From Paragonimus westermani (lineage: Eukaryota > Platyhelminthes > Trematoda > Plagiorchiida > Troglotrematidae): a DNA stretch of 64,000 nt. Positions 31,870-42,400 of the stretch are shown here, one piece after another; the stretch's first letter is position 1, and every line of letters starts with the position of its first letter. Below the pieces are notes generated by a model. The model was not told where the DNA came from. It searched no databases and saw nothing but the letters and a program-made list of their open reading frames with translations. The stretch spans positions 192,962 through 256,961 of the forward strand of contig QNGE01000111.1 in NCBI GenBank assembly GCA_008508345.1, given 5' to 3'. The position numbers were made by a program, and so were the translations under genes.

Positions 31870-34800
31870 TCAAGTCTCATCAATGTGTCTCCAAGCGTTA
31901 GCATGCGTGCATGAGTTGCCAACCGCACGAGACCCGCTCGTGCCATTCAGATGAGTATCCTGTGAACCGTCAGTCATTCTATGACGCTCCTCGTCCAAAC
32001 ACTCACTGGGAGCATCTACGTACTGATCCTGCGTTGTATAACCATTGTTTGTTTCAAATCTGTGGCTCGTACGATTTCGTTGTAGACCTGCGACATCGGT
32101 CGATTCCCGTTGTCGGTGAGTCCCGATCAAAACAATGGGTTGATTAGTCACCATATCATTACCGATGCATTGCAGAGGACAACCGGAAGCAGTAGGAACA
32201 TGGTCTAGAAGTGCATCCTGAGCCAATAATCTGGCTCTTCGGTTCTGTTGTTGACGTCGTCTCATCAAATGTCGATATGTAACGTTATCCATAGATTTTG
32301 GAACTGAGTGCAATGCTTGAATACGTGCCAAGCGTGTTCGAGAACGCAGATGCCTGGTTGGCAATTCTTGTGGTAAACCCGTACCATCACGCAAAGCCGG
32401 AATGTGTTCTTCACGGGACCCATGCGGGGCCTCAAAACGATCGATCACAGAGCATTCATTCTCACGTTGACGGTGACGTCTCATCCATAGAATAAAAAAT
32501 ATCAAGCTGATACTTAGTAATACAACCAGCATTGCAAGCAACACGAGACCTACATGAAGACCACGACCGAAACCGAACTGTCGAACATTCTGTTCGTCGA
32601 GCGCTTCTGATATATCGTACGATGGCCGATAAGTCCTTCCACGTCTACTGTCGTCTCCGTTATCGAAATTTTCCACCTTTTTGATAGGATAATCCCATGG
32701 TTTTCGGGTTATTCTGAATGGTATTTCAGTCAGACCATGAGGTTCCGTCGTCTCCACCCTCATGTAAGGAGTTGTTGATGGCGGATGTGTTTTTGAAATT
32801 GGCATAGTAACAGTAACCGTATGTGCTTCAACTTCCGTTTGTTCGGCTGTTGGCTGCACTGTTGTTGGGATTTCAATAGGTACAGTCGCACTAGATATGG
32901 TGACTGTCGATGTAAAATCCGTCAATCTCTGAGGTGTATCCGTTATGATGTTTGCAGACGTTTGTTCCTTAGGTGTCGAGGTGATTGTAGACATCTCCAA
33001 AGATGTAAGATGAGACTCTGCTGTGGTTTCGGTGAGGGTAGATTCAGATGATAATAAGATTGTAACGTCGTCCGATGAACCTGAATATTCTTTAGTTGGG
33101 GGCATTTCATGAGTGAGCTCAATAACCAATTCTGTTTGGACCGGTATCTCTGTTGATTGTTGTGCTGATACAGGTTCCAAACTTGTCGGCTGATCAGTAC
33201 TTGAGTCAAATGCTGCGGTCGGGGACACTTCTAAGGCGGTTGACATTTTGTGAGTATCAGATTGCTCTGTTTCCTCAGGAGTATGAGTTGAACCTATACT
33301 AGATTCCTCGATTGGAAGCGTTTCTACTGTGCTGGGGGTGTCTGGAAGAACGTCAATAGCTAGTTCCGTCTGTGTCTTATCGATAGTTATTGGTTGTGTC
33401 TGACTGGCGGTATAACCGGATTCTTCGGTTTCTCCAGCTTCTTCTGTAAGGACTTCAGCTGGGATAGATAGATAGGCTTCAGTTATTAATTTTTGAGGCT
33501 CATCCATGGTCGCCGCAGTTGACGTTTGAGAGTATGGTGTGGTCGAAAGTTCGGGGATCACTTGAGTTTTTGGTGACCCTGAACTTGTGTGATACTCAGT
33601 TTTGATTTCTCCCTCAATAGCCATACTCTCCGGTTGCTGGGTTGTGGCCGGGCTCGCTCCCGTTTCATCAGTATAGAGTGCAGCGGTAATTGTTAGTTCA
33701 CTGGACTGAGTTTCTAACTCCGAGATGAAAACATCTTCGGCCGTCTTTGTTGGAACAATTGTGTTAACTTCCTCCATTTCATCGACGGCATCAGTGATGT
33801 CAGTGGTTACAGTTTCCCCTTCACTGGTCGTACGCAGAGTTGTGGGCATTGCATCATCTGCTACAAATGAGGGTGTATTAGTAGTTTCCATTACATCAGA
33901 ATCCAAGATTAACCCTGCAGGTATTTCTTTCCCCTCTAGACTGTCTGAGGTCTCTGGCATCTCGCTTAAATTACTAGGAGCAACTAGTGTGGTTTCACTT
34001 GTCACGACCGGTTGTTCTGTACCTAATAAATTGGTCGCTGTGATTGTGGGTTGATAGATTCGTGATGTAGTTTCTTCTGTAGTGGAGGTTAGCATATTTT
34101 CCACAGTTGCAGTCTCACTGGGGACGGCTCCCGGAAAAACGGCACTGTGTGTTGACTCTGAAGTTACTGATTCCTCTGGCGATTCCGTAGCGCGTTTTAG
34201 GCCATCTATCACGTTTGTTTCTGAGAAAGCTCCAAGTTCTGCACTAAATTCGGTTTCGATTACATTAGGATATTCTGTTGTCTCAGAGATGTGGCTAATT
34301 AGCTCGAACTGTGACGGTGTTCCAATCGCCAAAGTTATCAGCATTTGGTCCTCCGTTTTCACGACCGGTGATGTCTCTTCAGAAGAAATGTACTCATCTT
34401 CCTCCGTGTTCGTTTTAAGTGACTCTTCAGCGGGGGTGGTCATAATCTGAACGTTCACGTGAGTCACAGATGAGGTGCTCATTGTTGTGAAATCTGGAAA
34501 CTCATGGGTTACAGTAACAGCTGTTTCGACATCCATGTCCGGAGACACAGAATGAGGAATAGACGACGACGACGACAACGGCTGCAACTCAGTACTTGAG
34601 GCGAGTGCAGAGGCAACTGTCTCAGAGGCAAGTCCCATTGCTGGTTGATGTTCTTCAGTAACGATATTAGGTGTTAGGTGTCCTTCCTCTACGACTGGTG
34701 TTAATAAGTCCGACGCAACAAAATCTCCAGTGAACTTTACCCCTTCAGCTTGACTCGATTCGGGACTCTCCCGTGAAATAAAATCTGTTTCAACTGAAGA

Positions 34801-35802
34801 TGTGATATAATCATCAACCGGTCCAGTCGTTTCGGTAATGCTTATTGCGTCGCTCGTTATACAAGATGAGGCGGGTTCCGTTTGGACAGTACAATCCGTT
34901 TTAGGTTCACCTCTCTCTGATAATCCATATGTACTGAGTTCTTCAGTTAGTATTTTTGATAAATCTTCTGACTCTGTTGGAGATGTGTTGTGTTCAGTAA
35001 CAGTTGTCAAAATAACAGTTGATAATTCAGTAAGGACATCGGAAGTTGTACTTTCTGGAGACACCTCAGCTGTTGCAGCAGATAACACTGAGGTGGTCTC
35101 TTGTTGAATATCTGACAGTGTTTTTTCATCAAACACAGAAGTGTCTGTGGTGAAAATCGGTCCCTCTGTGTTGGTCACTTCAAGAAGTTCAGTTATGGCA
35201 TCTTTTTGTACTTCCGTTAGCTCTTCTGTCGTTTCCGGTTGTGACTTTGTAGTAGCTTCAGTGTAACTATCAATCACTTCAGAACGTAGGGTCTCTTGAA
35301 CTTGTTCCACAGAAGGTACTTCTTCGAGCAAAAGTGTTCTCTGTTCCAACTCGGATGTTGCTTGCGGCGATTCATTATTCGAATCAGTATTCGTGTTGAC
35401 TGTTGCTTCCTCTGAAACAAGCGCCTCAGCTTGGTTGTTAGTTTGTTCAGTGGAATCTGGCTGTAGTTGTGCAGATTCAGTTGTGTAAATCACACCGAAC
35501 TCTTGCCCATCTTCATAGAGTTTAATCAAACTTTTGATGGAATTCGGATTGTTTGATGTGGACAATACATCCATGGTCTTTTCCAAAAAGTCCTGACTAA
35601 ACTCTTCTGGAAGATCTTGAATAGTTTTCTCAACGAACTCCTCGGGACCCATAGTTGTCAGCAGTATAGGCGTACCAAACACGTAGGGATTTGCACGTTT
35701 CCTGCGGTGCGAGTTAAATGTGGAAGCTACTGGAATTCCAACCACGCTCAGTAATTCCCCTGTTAGAAGCATCACTATGAATGGAACCGTTAGCACGAAC
35801 AT
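31870..35802 (-). CDS. Mucin-like single-pass membrane protein, single-exon ORF
   Basis: The 1310-residue frame is uninterrupted from ATG (35802) to TGA (31870). Residues 1-22 are a hydrophobic signal peptide; RRKR at 33-36 is a furin-type site. Residues about 37-1082 are extracellular, very rich in Thr, Ser, Glu, Pro and Val, with only two cysteines near 'TDCTVQ...SSCITS' and few N-glycosylation sites (NES, NTS, NLS), as in heavily O-glycosylated mucin-like or stalk proteins. Residues about 1083-1106 form one transmembrane helix, then 'MRRHRQR' and a 204-residue basic cytoplasmic tail. The start has a good context (acaccATG), and an AG at 35814-35815 could be an acceptor for a 5' UTR exon or spliced leader. 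No named family is recognised; a surface or tegument coat role is an inference. No SEA or EGF domain is evident. Confidence 0.85.
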   Translation of the reverse strand: MFVLTVPFIVMLLTGELLSVVGIPVASTFNSHRRKRANPYVFGTPILLTTMGPEEFVEKTIQDLPEEFSQDFLEKTMDVLSTSNNPNSIKSLIKLYEDGQEFGVIYTTESAQLQPDSTEQTNNQAEALVSEEATVNTNTDSNNESPQATSELEQRTLLLEEVPSVEQVQETLRSEVIDSYTEATTKSQPETTEELTEVQKDAITELLEVTNTEGPIFTTDTSVFDEKTLSDIQQETTSVLSAATAEVSPESTTSDVLTELSTVILTTVTEHNTSPTESEDLSKILTEELSTYGLSERGEPKTDCTVQTEPASSCITSDAISITETTGPVDDYITSSVETDFISRESPESSQAEGVKFTGDFVASDLLTPVVEEGHLTPNIVTEEHQPAMGLASETVASALASSTELQPLSSSSSIPHSVSPDMDVETAVTVTHEFPDFTTMSTSSVTHVNVQIMTTPAEESLKTNTEEDEYISSEETSPVVKTEDQMLITLAIGTPSQFELISHISETTEYPNVIETEFSAELGAFSETNVIDGLKRATESPEESVTSESTHSAVFPGAVPSETATVENMLTSTTEETTSRIYQPTITATNLLGTEQPVVTSETTLVAPSNLSEMPETSDSLEGKEIPAGLILDSDVMETTNTPSFVADDAMPTTLRTTSEGETVTTDITDAVDEMEEVNTIVPTKTAEDVFISELETQSSELTITAALYTDETGASPATTQQPESMAIEGEIKTEYHTSSGSPKTQVIPELSTTPYSQTSTAATMDEPQKLITEAYLSIPAEVLTEEAGETEESGYTASQTQPITIDKTQTELAIDVLPDTPSTVETLPIEESSIGSTHTPEETEQSDTHKMSTALEVSPTAAFDSSTDQPTSLEPVSAQQSTEIPVQTELVIELTHEMPPTKEYSGSSDDVTILLSSESTLTETTAESHLTSLEMSTITSTPKEQTSANIITDTPQRLTDFTSTVTISSATVPIEIPTTVQPTAEQTEVEAHTVTVTMPISKTHPPSTTPYMRVETTEPHGLTEIPFRITRKPWDYPIKKVENFDNGDDSRRGRTYRPSYDISEALDEQNVRQFGFGRGLHVGLVLLAMLVVLLSISLIFFILWMRRHRQRENECSVIDRFEAPHGSREEHIPALRDGTGLPQELPTRHLRSRTRLARIQALHSVPKSMDNVTYRHLMRRRQQQNRRARLLAQDALLDHVPTASGCPLQCIGNDMVTNQPIVLIGTHRQRESTDVAGLQRNRTSHRFETNNGYTTQDQYVDAPSECLDEERHRMTDGSQDTHLNGTSGSRAVGNSCTHANAWRHIDET
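32485..32556 (-). other. Transmembrane segment of the mucin-like protein
   Basis: Codons for 24 residues of almost unbroken hydrophobic sequence ('GLVLLAMLVVLLSISLIFFI'), followed at once by positive charges, which places the C terminus in the cytoplasm. Confidence 0.85.
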
Positions 35803-35812
35803 GGTGTTTGTG

Positions 35813-37716
35813 CCTAATCAAACGGTGAGATTATGATAAACAGTCGATTCACATTTACTCTCTGTTTTGTTGAAGAACAAAAAGGGTTGTATACATGCGT
35901 AGACTCATGGTAATACTATTGTAAGTAAATCGTAACATTGCGTGCTGTAGGTTTTCGAAGAAAGTATAATGCAAGCGATTCAGCTAGACTAGACAGATAC
36001 TGGATAGATGGTTGCTATTGCACCAAAATGAGTTAACTACCAGCAAGGTACCCATGTGCAACGATATTTTCATCTTTGTGGTTGTGTGTGGTTCCGTAAA
36101 AAAGACAAGCAAGACCCAATGTCAGAGTTAATTAGCATGTGGTGAGAACCAATCTGTAAAGCTGGGTTTGGCACGAACGCTGCAGCATCGTGTCGTACAC
36201 GTCCGACAGATAAATGTTGTCCCTAATTCATCTGTTTGTGTATGCGTAGGTGGGTACCAAGGGTAGAGCGATACATACAGACGCATTCATTTACCACGCT
36301 CTGTGTCGCTCCAATCAACGCAAAAAGAAACACTAACCGGATACAAAAATTTTCAAAACTAAGAACGTTGAATCACACGCAAGACGCATGCTCCAAAATG
36401 TTTGGCAGGACAAATTCGATGGGAGTTTGACTAGTATACTAATAAGTCAACCCAAACAGTACTGAACCAAACTCAACCAGTCTGACTTTTATTGAAGTAC
36501 AACAGCAAAGTAATTTGATTTGAACACCTAAGAGTGTCCAAAGAAATGTAAAACATCTGTTGGAGTTGCCAGCTTTGAACTTTCCACTCAGTAAGAAAGG
36601 GAAAGGTGGAAAGCACAGTTGCCTAAACGGATACAAACTCAACTCAGCACAGCAAATGAGGTTACAGGAAGGACCATTCAACCAGTTCACGCATGTGATT
36701 ACGTAGAGAGAACAATGGGTTGATAGAAATCACAGAGAGAACTCGAAAATGTTTAGAGGCACTTACGGTGACGTAGTCCACAAATTTACCGAATTTCTGC
36801 TGTCCTTTGGAGGTCGATGCAAACGGTACTCGCTACTGAAGTTTCAAATCCATTTTTACAGGAACAATGTCAGTGAAATTACTTTGCTGTATTCTTGCAA
36901 CGAATACTACTCAGCTTCAGAGTACATAGCAATTTGGTTATGTAGCGCATTACTGAGTAAAACAGTTTAGTTGGACAAGAAGCTTTGTGTCATACTAAAT
37001 GAGGCAAGCTGTACGCGTCTCGGACTTTCTGATTCCCAGTAGAGAAGACTGGGGCCTTTTTCCAGACAGACACGCTACGCGCTTAACCCATATAACCGAA
37101 TGTTTTATGTAACCGACTAATGAGAATAAACGAAATGCTTGCATCTCGCGGTGTGTCTTCTTGCTGTCCTGATGAACTGGATAAAGAGAACTCAGTGTTT
37201 CAGACACAATCCCGACAGGTTTAACGGTATCGTTGTATTTCAGGCATGCTATGAAATTGAACAGAACAGTCGAAAAGCATAAATTATTTGATATTGTCGG
37301 GCGGTGACGTCTAGTATGTCGTGGTTTCACGTGAACATGTACAAAATTTTAAGTAAATGAACTGTGACTCATCAGTGGATTAGATAAGCAGACAGGTGGG
37401 AGAAAAAGTCTGAGGGAGGGCGGGTGAAAATGACAAAACCAAGCTAAGCACAATGTTTAGAAAAATCGTTTCTGAAGGCACAGATTATTATGAGGTTCAA
37501 TAACCAAGGTATCAACAAGCTGGGTTTTGGGGTTCCAATGGGAATAAGGCTGTGTTTTCTGTTAATCTACTTAATAGTACTTGGTGTATCTCGTCGCTTT
37601 GTGTGTGTGTGTACAAGTGTTAGCTCTAAGAACAATCCATTTAACTATGATTACTTTTTGTTCCACCAAAGAAATGTCTGTAATCAACGTGTGATTATTC
37701 TCCCTTCGTACCACAG
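35813..37716. other. No recognisable gene; upstream of the large ORF
   Basis: Probable 5' flank or 5' intron of the minus-strand mucin-like gene. Only short ORFs. No TATA-like or other promoter element could be assigned with confidence. Confidence 0.45.
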
Positions 37717-38005
37717 GCCCCGAAGGATGGGCTGCTTGTTCCAACCACGAGTTCAGTATCTACTCTGAAGCGGTCGCAGATATTTTGGCCACACTTTGTT
37801 GTTCCGACCTGAATTTACTGACCACCAGAAATGTCGAGGCGGACTTCCTGGTCAGGCTGGTTGCCTCACTGCGTGGTGCACCCTTACCACGCAATCTACG
37901 TCAGGTTATCTGGCCTCTGTCTCTTATAAGTATTGATCCTAGTCGGTGGCCATATCAAGAAAAACGAACGCAAGCTCGACTGTTACACAACGGTTATCAA
38001 CTAAG
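37717..38005 (+). CDS. Candidate internal coding exon
   Basis: A strong acceptor (pyrimidine tract then 'ccttcgtaccacag') gives exon start 37717; the frame is open to a donor (CTAAG|GTACGG, exon end 38005). The exon starts with two bases of a codon and yields about 96 residues typical of a folded cytosolic protein ('VADILATLCCSDLNLL', 'FLVRLVASLRGAPLPRNLRQ', 'VIWPLSLI'). The 'RGxPLPxxLRxxxWPL' run faintly recalls the beginning of a TBC (Rab-GAP) domain, but this is weak. No partner exon was found with certainty. Confidence 0.5.
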
Positions 38006-38589
38006 GTACGGGTTTTAAGAGTTACTTTCAACTGTACGTTTTTCATTGTCTCATATTGAGCCTTAGGAGAATTTGCTAAGTTCAACAGGTGAGCGTCTAC
38101 CCGTTCGAATTCCAAATCTAATCAATTCGCAGCTCAGCAGATCTAAGAATAATGGGTTGGATCCTGAGTTAGAGCTGTTCGAATGTCTATGCAGTTAACT
38201 GTTACGTAACAAAAGAATAACTGACCTATTGAACGCTGTATATATGAAATTCGATAAGGTTGTGAAAAAGTTACCGAAAGCTGTAAGAAAGCTGACCCAT
38301 AGCAAGACGAATGAGTACGATATTGAATAAAATGTCCACGGTTATCACTGTTTGGAGTGAACAAGCATTCGTGAAAGATCAATCAGCAAAAACAACTTGC
38401 ATTATAGTGCAAACCAGAATACAATTTAGTCACTCCGTTTTGTAACTACACGGCAACCTGATCTTTCTCTTATGTGCACAGATAAAAGAACGGTATTAGC
38501 ACGCAGCTAAATATGGAACACCGGCAAGCGACAGGAAGTTGGTTCGACATAAGTTGAAGATCGCTCACACATGACCACAGCTCCGGTAG
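38006..38589. other. Presumed intron, nothing recognised
   Basis: Follows the donor of the exon at 37717-38005. No repeat or ORF of note. Confidence 0.4.
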
Positions 38590-38970
38590 CCAGATGGGTT
38601 TTACATTCAGTCTTTCTCGAAAAGAAGCAGTATACTCAAGTTTCACTGTTGTTGAGATTGGGCAATAATGTTCATTTCTGTCACGATCGGAATTAGAACC
38701 CCTACTCACCTACACATGAATAAACCGTATTGATTAATGCTCCAATGACCTCACATAAGACATGGCAGAATTATCATATAGAAAAGTTTAATGATAATCG
38801 TTGTTAAGTGTCACTCGGACCGTCCAATCGTCTTGGAAAGTAACGGAGCAACTGTCCTGTTAACTTCAACCGATCGTCTGACGACTGGGAGATATCATCA
38901 AGTTGAACCGACAGAACTCACCAAACTCGCCGTGAGATGTTTTGGTTACTAATGCACTGCAACAGATTCA
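38590..38970 (-). mobile_element. Hammerhead/tRNA-like repeat with leader, minus strand, decayed
   Basis: 'ctcgaaaagaagcagtatac' (start of the hammerhead relic, about 38625-38672), the tRNA-like block to 'caatgacctcacataaga' and the leader to about 38970 ('gacagaactcac' matching 60842-60853) are in family order. The ribozyme core is lost. Confidence 0.6.
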
Positions 38971-39009
38971 ACACATAACAGTTAAACGGCACAGCTGTCG
39001 TACAGTCTA

Positions 39010-39160
39010 ATTAAGTGATCAGGTAACCTGTGCATTACTCACAAGCTAACGTGGCTGAGAGGTTGCATACGCTTATTCGGTCATGTCTAGTGTGAGGTCA
39101 TTCACGAGGTGCTCAACATGAATGCCACATGAGATGATGAGCACGAATCCCAATCGAGGT
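39010..39160 (+). mobile_element. Hammerhead/tRNA-like repeat head, plus strand
   Basis: 'attactcacaagctaacgtg' and 'ctagtgtgaggtcattcacg' match the leader and tRNA-like head. With 38590-38970 it forms a head-to-head pair lacking the right ribozyme and tail. Confidence 0.5.
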
Positions 39161-41289
39161 CTTCGATTGTCTTCAGTTTTCGTTGTTACGTTTCTTTTGT
39201 TTTATCCAAGCACACCACCGTTCAGCTACATATTCACTGTCACCAACACACCGTTGATTAACTAACCAGAAATGTTGATGAGCTCTGACTGGTAGTCAGG
39301 AACGCAGAAGAACACAACCTACTGTGTATGAGTTGCATTACTTTATAACTCAGCTAAGAAGATATCTCATAAATGGTAGGGAGACCTAGTTTAAGTGTGT
39401 AGACTTTTCGTATCATCAGGATTTACATTGCACACTCGAAAGAAAAGACAGAAAGGCGATTTACCTTACTGAAACCGAAAAGGGACAGTGCGAAATGATT
39501 CCAATGATTCGCTGAATGTGACTGACGCCGTACAGTTTGGATTGAGAAGTCTATATTATTATGAGACACAATAATTACGCCCCACTGTGCACACTGTTTT
39601 TCTTCATAGGTCGCAAAAACAACCTGTTTGAAATCACCAACACACTTGCATAAGAGAAATGTGTGGACAATCCGGTTTAAGATACATATGGAATGGAGTG
39701 TCCTGGACATGTTTACTGGAAGACATTACAATTCCCAGAGTTTTTGTCCAGCTAGGCAACAACACGATTGTCCACTCTTAGTAACCTTCATCAGAGTTAC
39801 GTCTGTACATCAGTGGTCGTAAAAATTCCATTGGGTACAGGTTGTTTGAACGGCATTAGATTTCAGGAATAGTCGTATAACATACAATAGTTGCTGACCC
39901 TTGTGCAACATGGTTATATTGTACATAACGCCATCAATATGTATTCAGCTTCACAAACAAACTGTACATTCTTTCTCACTAGTAATCCTAGTACCGTAAT
40001 CCATCCCAGCTACACGAAACAACCTCAAAGAGCGCAAACTGCTTGTTCTGTGTAAGTACGTTTTTTAATCTCGTGAAAATTGATTGAATAGGGTGCTACG
40101 CTCTAAGCCAAGTTCGTTTCATAGGAACAGTCGCAATAAATTTACCTTAATTATAGATACCGGTATCTGATGAACACTATTCCCACTAAATTGAAGCATC
40201 TTGGACACTTCCAAATTAGTGTATGCTCTCCAGTCACTCTTACTTGGAACTTTTCATGAGACTATGGAATGACTAGCAAGCACTGGTCGAAGTGAACACA
40301 AACGTTATTTACATGCTCGAGTAATGAATATTCGAACTCAAGAACCAATGGAACAACTAGGTAGTCACTGTTAGGTAACTAGGACGGGGTCAATTTGTTT
40401 CTTGATTTGATGCACACGCTTGGTTGTGGTGGTCCCAAGATGCAAACAGATTTGGGTAACGTAATCGGTTTACGGTCCCTTTGGCTATCAATAGAATGCG
40501 CGAAGAGATGACCGGTGTTCGACGGACAGTGCGACACGCTCTTTCCAGGTCCATGTGCTGGTCACCGTCAGCCAGGTGCGCTTGCGGAAGTGCACTAATA
40601 ACTTTTAGTATTCAGGAGCAAGACCAGGCATATTAATGTGACCTGTATAAGCTGGTTTAGTGATTAAGTTAATATGACACCAACACCACGCTCTTTTGTA
40701 CTGTTAGGTCAAGGTCATACTATATCCGAAAGAAGAGAAATCGCTGGTTCGTGGAACACCGATACACTCTGTTTTGGAGCCATTGAAATTCGGAAAATTT
40801 CTGTCAGTCACAAAAATCACTGAAGAGTATAACTCACTAAAATGGTTTTATGTATTTTGGTGGAACACCCTGTGGTCATTATGTAGGCGAGTTGGCTGTG
40901 TTTTGAAATGTCTGTAGGACGGTTTCTTCCTGGAGAAGACCTATTTCAGTCTCAAAATTCTGCTCGTGTCCAACGAAAGCCTTCCGTAGACGAACATGTT
41001 TGTGTTTGTGGGGATCCTTTCTGAAGAGGCACACTATAGCAGTATTTGAAAAAGTATTACGGCTTCAGTAAGTATACTATGTTTCCCAGGAAACCTTCCA
41101 AGACACTGAACGGAATTAATCAATAAGCGAATACAAGCGAGCTCTCATTAGAGGTACCCGTTTGTGTCTCAACGCTATGGTGAGTTCATCCTAAAATTGA
41201 AGGCTATCAGAGACTGCATATTACGTTCGGCTGTAAGTATACAACTGTTAACAACACCACCACTGTTTCCAACCATCAGAAACGAGAGT
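39161..41289. other. No recognisable gene
   Basis: Short ORFs (up to 95 codons). No exon with both splice sites and coding character. Confidence 0.45.
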
Positions 41290-42400
41290 GTTCAATCTAA
41301 TTCTCCTGTCAAGATATCCCAAAGTAAGAAGTAACGGTACTATGAAGGCTTTCATAGTTGACTTGAATAGGGCGATGAGAATACCCAAATCATGTGCTGT
41401 TTTCCGAAGTAACATTTCGTACATTCTGATCACGCATGGACATTTAACTGATTTTAAACATCAAGATAAGGTTTCACCTTTGCATGAACCGGTTGATAAA
41501 ATTTATAGTTTTATTCAAAGTAACAATGCTCCTTTCTCTCTTCCAATGTCCAAACTAAAATCATTATCACTCTTGTGCAGACACAATGCAAAATTCAATT
41601 TTCACATGTTTAATTTCTGGCAATTAGACGGGGTTGCATTGGGCAGTTCCCTGGGTCCACTCCTAGTTGATTTCTTTGTAGCTAAGGTGGCATTTACATT
41701 GTGTGAAAGCTTTCAACGACAGTACTACACAAACGTTACACAGACGAAATTCTAGCCATTTTTGAGAATTTAGGTGACTCGAACGCGTCACTCTTGAAAT
41801 TCGGTCAAGACCCTCCAAATCTCAAGCTAACTAGGGAGAACGAAACAAACTACCTTTTGTTCCTGGACATTCTAGTTGTCTGAATATCAGATGGACCGAT
41901 TAGAAAATTCATTTATAGGAAGCCTACCTGAACATGATGGGATATACACTTTGAAAGCTTCTGTTCAGTGCAACATAAGAGAAGCTTAATTCCAACGCTG
42001 TACACTGCTAGACTTAAGCACACCCACAGACACCCTGCAGTCCACTGAGTACCCCTTAGAATTTATCGAGAAGTATAACACTTTCCCTAATCCGAGGATA
42101 TGGGAACCAACCGTACCTAGGCAGACGGTGTACTTAGAACTTCCGTTTCCACGAGACGGCCCATCAACAATGACAGAAAGACTTTTAACTGTTGCTTTAC
42201 CCACATTTCAAACAGACAACAGTTCCCTCCAAAAATCAGTTAAGTTTATCACTGCAGCAAGAGTTTTGGCAGCGTACTACGAGTTTTAGTCATCAGGGCG
42301 AATTACTTTGGAAGGTGATAAACGCTCTTCGTCTACATTTCTTCAATATTTTGTTTGAATTAAGCCAAAGTCTTGCTAACGTTTTAAACTTTGAACCATT
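41290..42400 (+). mobile_element. Penelope-like element (PLE3), decayed
   Basis: Plus strand: 'FIQSNNAPFSLPMSKLKSL', 'WQLDGVALGSSLGPLLVDFF' (usual DGVAMGSPLGPLLADFF), 'KRYTDEILAIF' (usual RYVDDILAIF; second Asp is Glu), 'NETNYLLFLDILVV', 'TVYLELPF' and 'STMTERLLTVA'. It shares the TVYLELPF block with PLE2, so the two are one lineage. GIY-YIG is absent; several stops and shifts. Confidence 0.8.

Noticed and set aside
33725..34450. Plus-strand ORFs of 109 and 122 codons opposite the large gene
   Set aside because: They are shadows of the Ser/Thr/Glu-biased minus-strand codons; the residue bias (Ser/Val) is the expected complement.
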